DNA of 64,000 nucleotides, from assembly GCF_005048855.1 (NCBI RefSeq), contig NZ_SUME01000001.1:868001-932000 (forward strand). Direction: 5' to 3'. Below, piece after piece: positions 62,124 through 64,000 of this stretch. The notes beneath the pieces are model-generated. The model made no database searches. It saw nothing but the letters and a program-made list of their open reading frames with translations, and was not told where the DNA came from. Source of the DNA: Sphingobacterium olei (lineage in GTDB: Bacteria; Bacteroidota; Bacteroidia; Sphingobacteriales; Sphingobacteriaceae). The stretch's first letter is position 1; every line of letters begins with the position of its first letter. A program made the position numbers and the translations under genes.

Positions 62124-64000
62124 ATGACAATATTTAAGTATTTTACATTATCTATTATGGGGATACTATGTATCCTTAATCTAAACGCGCAAAAAATTGC
62201 TGGTAAAATTGACAAACCGCTAAACTATGTAAGCACGTTAGTCGGTACGCAATCCACCTATTTTTTATCGAGTGGAAATACATACCCCGCAGTCGCTTTG
62301 CCTTGGGGGATGAATTTTTGGAGTCCGCAGACCGGTAAAATGGGGGATGGCTGGATGTACACGTATACAGCGGAAAAAATACGGGGTATTAAACAGACCC
62401 ATCAACCTTCTCCCTGGATGAATGACTACGGCCAATTTTCGGTTATGGCTATGGTCAACAATAAGACATTTGACCAGGATAAACGGGCTAGCTATTTTTC
62501 GCATAAGGCAGAAGTAGCCAAACCACATTATTATTCCGTTTACCTTGCGGATTATGATACAAAAGTGGAAGTTACACCGACGGAAAGAGCTGCTTATTTT
62601 CGATTTACATTTCCAAAAACGGATTCGGCTTTTGTCTTAATAGACGCTTTTGATAAAGGTTCCTATGTCGAAGTTATCCCAAAAGAATATAAAATTATCG
62701 GTTATACAACAAAGAATAGCGGTGGTGTTCCAACTAATTTCAAGAATTACTTTGTTATGCAATTTGACCGTCCGTTTGCCAACGTTGCGACGTTTGCAGA
62801 TTCAGTCTTAACCGATAATCGCTATTTGGTCAAAGCTGACCATGTGGGAGCATTAGTGCGCTTTCAAATTGCTAATCCAGGCGAACAATTGATGGCAAAA
62901 GTCGCGTCTTCTTTTATTAGTCCAGAGCAGGCATCCCTAAACTTGAAAGAGTTGGATGGCAAAAATTTTGATCAACGTGTTGCCGAGGGAGAAAATATTT
63001 GGAATCGGGAATTAAGTAAGGTAGAGGTGCAGGGCGGATCCATTGATCAACTGCGTACATTCTACTCTTGCCTATACCGCTCTTTACTATTTCCTCGTAT
63101 GTTTTATGAGATCGATGCAACGGGACAAGTCATACATTATTCGCCATATAATGGAGAAGTGTTACCTGGTTATATGTTTACAGATACTGGTTTTTGGGAT
63201 ACATTCCGTTGTTTATTTCCGTTCTTAAATCTTATGTATCCTGAAATGAGCGAAAAAATGCAAGAGGGATTGGCAAATGCATATAAAGAAGGTGGATGGC
63301 TTCCCGAATGGGCTAGTCCTGGTTACAGAAATATAATGGTGGGAAATAATTCAGCATCTGTCGTGGCTGATGCATGGATTAAAGGAATTCGTTCGAAAGA
63401 AATTGGCACGCTATACGAAGCTGTATTAAAAGGAGCTAATAATGCGGGTCCAATAACAGCTGTAGGAAGAGCTGGAGCAGATTATTATAAAGAGTTAGGG
63501 TATGTTCCATACGATGTAAAGATTCACGAAAATACAGCTAGAAGTTTAGAGTATGCATACGATGATTTTGCAATCTATCAACTGGCAAAAGCGTTGGACA
63601 AACCAGCGTCAGATCAACAACTCTATAAAAGTAGAGCGTATAATTATCAAAAGTTATTTGATCCGTCTACGGGATTGATGCGTGGAAAAAAGAAAAATGG
63701 AGAGTTCCAATCTCCGTTTAATCCTTTTAAATGGGGAGATGCTTTTACCGAAGGAAACAGCTGGCATTACAGTTGGTCGGTATTCCAGGATTTTGAAGGA
63801 CTTGCTAAATTAATGGGCGGTCACCAGGCGATGGAAATAAAATTGGACTCCGTATTTACTATTCCGCCAATTTTTGATGATTCCTATTATGGATTTCCTA
63901 TACACGAAATTCGTGAAATGCAGATTGCAAATATGGGACAGTATGCCCACGGAAATCAACCTATTCAACATATGATATACCTCTACAACCATGTTGGAGC
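62124..64000 (+). CDS. GH92 family glycosidase (alpha-mannosidase-like), truncated by the window end
   Basis: The frame is open from the ATG at 62124 to the window edge (625 codons plus two bases). A signal peptide (residues 1-22, MTIFKYFTLSIMGILCILNL) is followed by GH92 motifs: GNTYPAVALPWGMNFWSPQT, KIRGIKQTHQPSPWMNDYGQ, GYTTKNSGGVP, FTDTGFWDTFRCLFPFLNLM, ENTARSLEYAYDDFAIYQLA, and YAHGNQPIQHMIYLYN. The family usually has GNEP in the last motif, with the Glu as general acid; here it is Gln (about residue 611). It is the third gene after the outer-membrane receptor and quinone reductase. The last C-terminal part is missing. Confidence 0.93.
   Translation, partial: MTIFKYFTLSIMGILCILNLNAQKIAGKIDKPLNYVSTLVGTQSTYFLSSGNTYPAVALPWGMNFWSPQTGKMGDGWMYTYTAEKIRGIKQTHQPSPWMNDYGQFSVMAMVNNKTFDQDKRASYFSHKAEVAKPHYYSVYLADYDTKVEVTPTERAAYFRFTFPKTDSAFVLIDAFDKGSYVEVIPKEYKIIGYTTKNSGGVPTNFKNYFVMQFDRPFANVATFADSVLTDNRYLVKADHVGALVRFQIANPGEQLMAKVASSFISPEQASLNLKELDGKNFDQRVAEGENIWNRELSKVEVQGGSIDQLRTFYSCLYRSLLFPRMFYEIDATGQVIHYSPYNGEVLPGYMFTDTGFWDTFRCLFPFLNLMYPEMSEKMQEGLANAYKEGGWLPEWASPGYRNIMVGNNSASVVADAWIKGIRSKEIGTLYEAVLKGANNAGPITAVGRAGADYYKELGYVPYDVKIHENTARSLEYAYDDFAIYQLAKALDKPASDQQLYKSRAYNYQKLFDPSTGLMRGKKKNGEFQSPFNPFKWGDAFTEGNSWHYSWSVFQDFEGLAKLMGGHQAMEIKLDSVFTIPPIFDDSYYGFPIHEIREMQIANMGQYAHGNQPIQHMIYLYNHVG

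Overview
The window is a stretch of chromosome from a member of the Bacteroidota, most likely of the Sphingobacteriaceae (Sphingobacterium/Olivibacter-like). This rests on several observations: AT-rich DNA; repeated promoter -7 elements of the TAnnTTTG type, some with a TTG 20 nt upstream; TonB-dependent receptors; a DUF1573 protein; GH43 and GH92 glycosidases; a monomeric isocitrate dehydrogenase; and a topoisomerase I with C-terminal repeats in place of zinc ribbons. Assignment below family level is a guess. There are no rRNA genes, no CRISPR arrays and no intact insertion sequences. One tRNA gene (Thr, anticodon TGT) is present.

Layout. 1-3.5 kb: end of an incoming gene, then an ABC-exporter/NhaA sodium-proton operon (minus strand). 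3.5-9 kb: engB, a UbiA prenyltransferase, topA, a 137-aa unknown and cmk (plus strand). 9-12.3 kb: HAD phosphatase, methyltransferase, DUF72 and gloA2-like VOC protein. 12.3-17.2 kb: MscS channel, clpB, tRNA-Thr. 17.2-23.1 kb: minus-strand lipoprotein, radical SAM protein, ppk1, a DJ-1/FMN-reductase operon and a 57-aa secreted peptide. 23.4-28.3 kb: an orphan 28-bp hairpin, a YihY/BrkB protein and a three-gene operon (N-formylglutamate amidohydrolase-like, DUF1704/QEGLA metallopeptidase-like, ATP-grasp ligase). 28.5-38.3 kb: lone receiver domain, DEAD-box helicase, TonB receptor with a surface-antigen barrel, NTF2-like and GNAT proteins, icd, GH43. 38.3-45 kb: an operon with a degenerate YgjP-like protein and an MpaB-type oxygenase, an M13 peptidase, an aminotransferase and DUF1573. 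45-49.2 kb: kdsD, recQ and kdsA (Kdo synthesis for LPS plus a repair helicase). 49.3-54.2 kb: a class A beta-lactamase-like serine hydrolase lacking the deacylating Glu, an SDR-like protein and a Spx-like/M1-peptidase operon. 54.4-64 kb: fba, a tyrosine recombinase with hpf, a small Cys-rich protein, ferritin, an outer-membrane receptor, a quinone oxidoreductase and a GH92 enzyme that runs off the end.

Most genes are core or housekeeping genes in short operons separated by perfect hairpins that act as (often bidirectional) terminators. The less ordinary signals are: (i) the QEGLA/ATP-grasp/amidohydrolase cassette, which pairs a ligase with a predicted HExxxH peptidase of the tubulin-detyrosinase (MATCAP) family; (ii) a dispersed repeat family upstream of ubiA-like, icd and ygjP-like genes, one copy of which encodes an intact 42-aa ORF; (iii) a 24-bp perfect inverted repeat that carries the -33 element of topA; (iv) an unassigned 28-bp perfect hairpin; and (v) three enzymes with altered catalytic residues (YgjP-like, class A-like hydrolase, GH92). 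Several start codons were moved from the longest reading frame to fit signal peptides, promoters or family starts.
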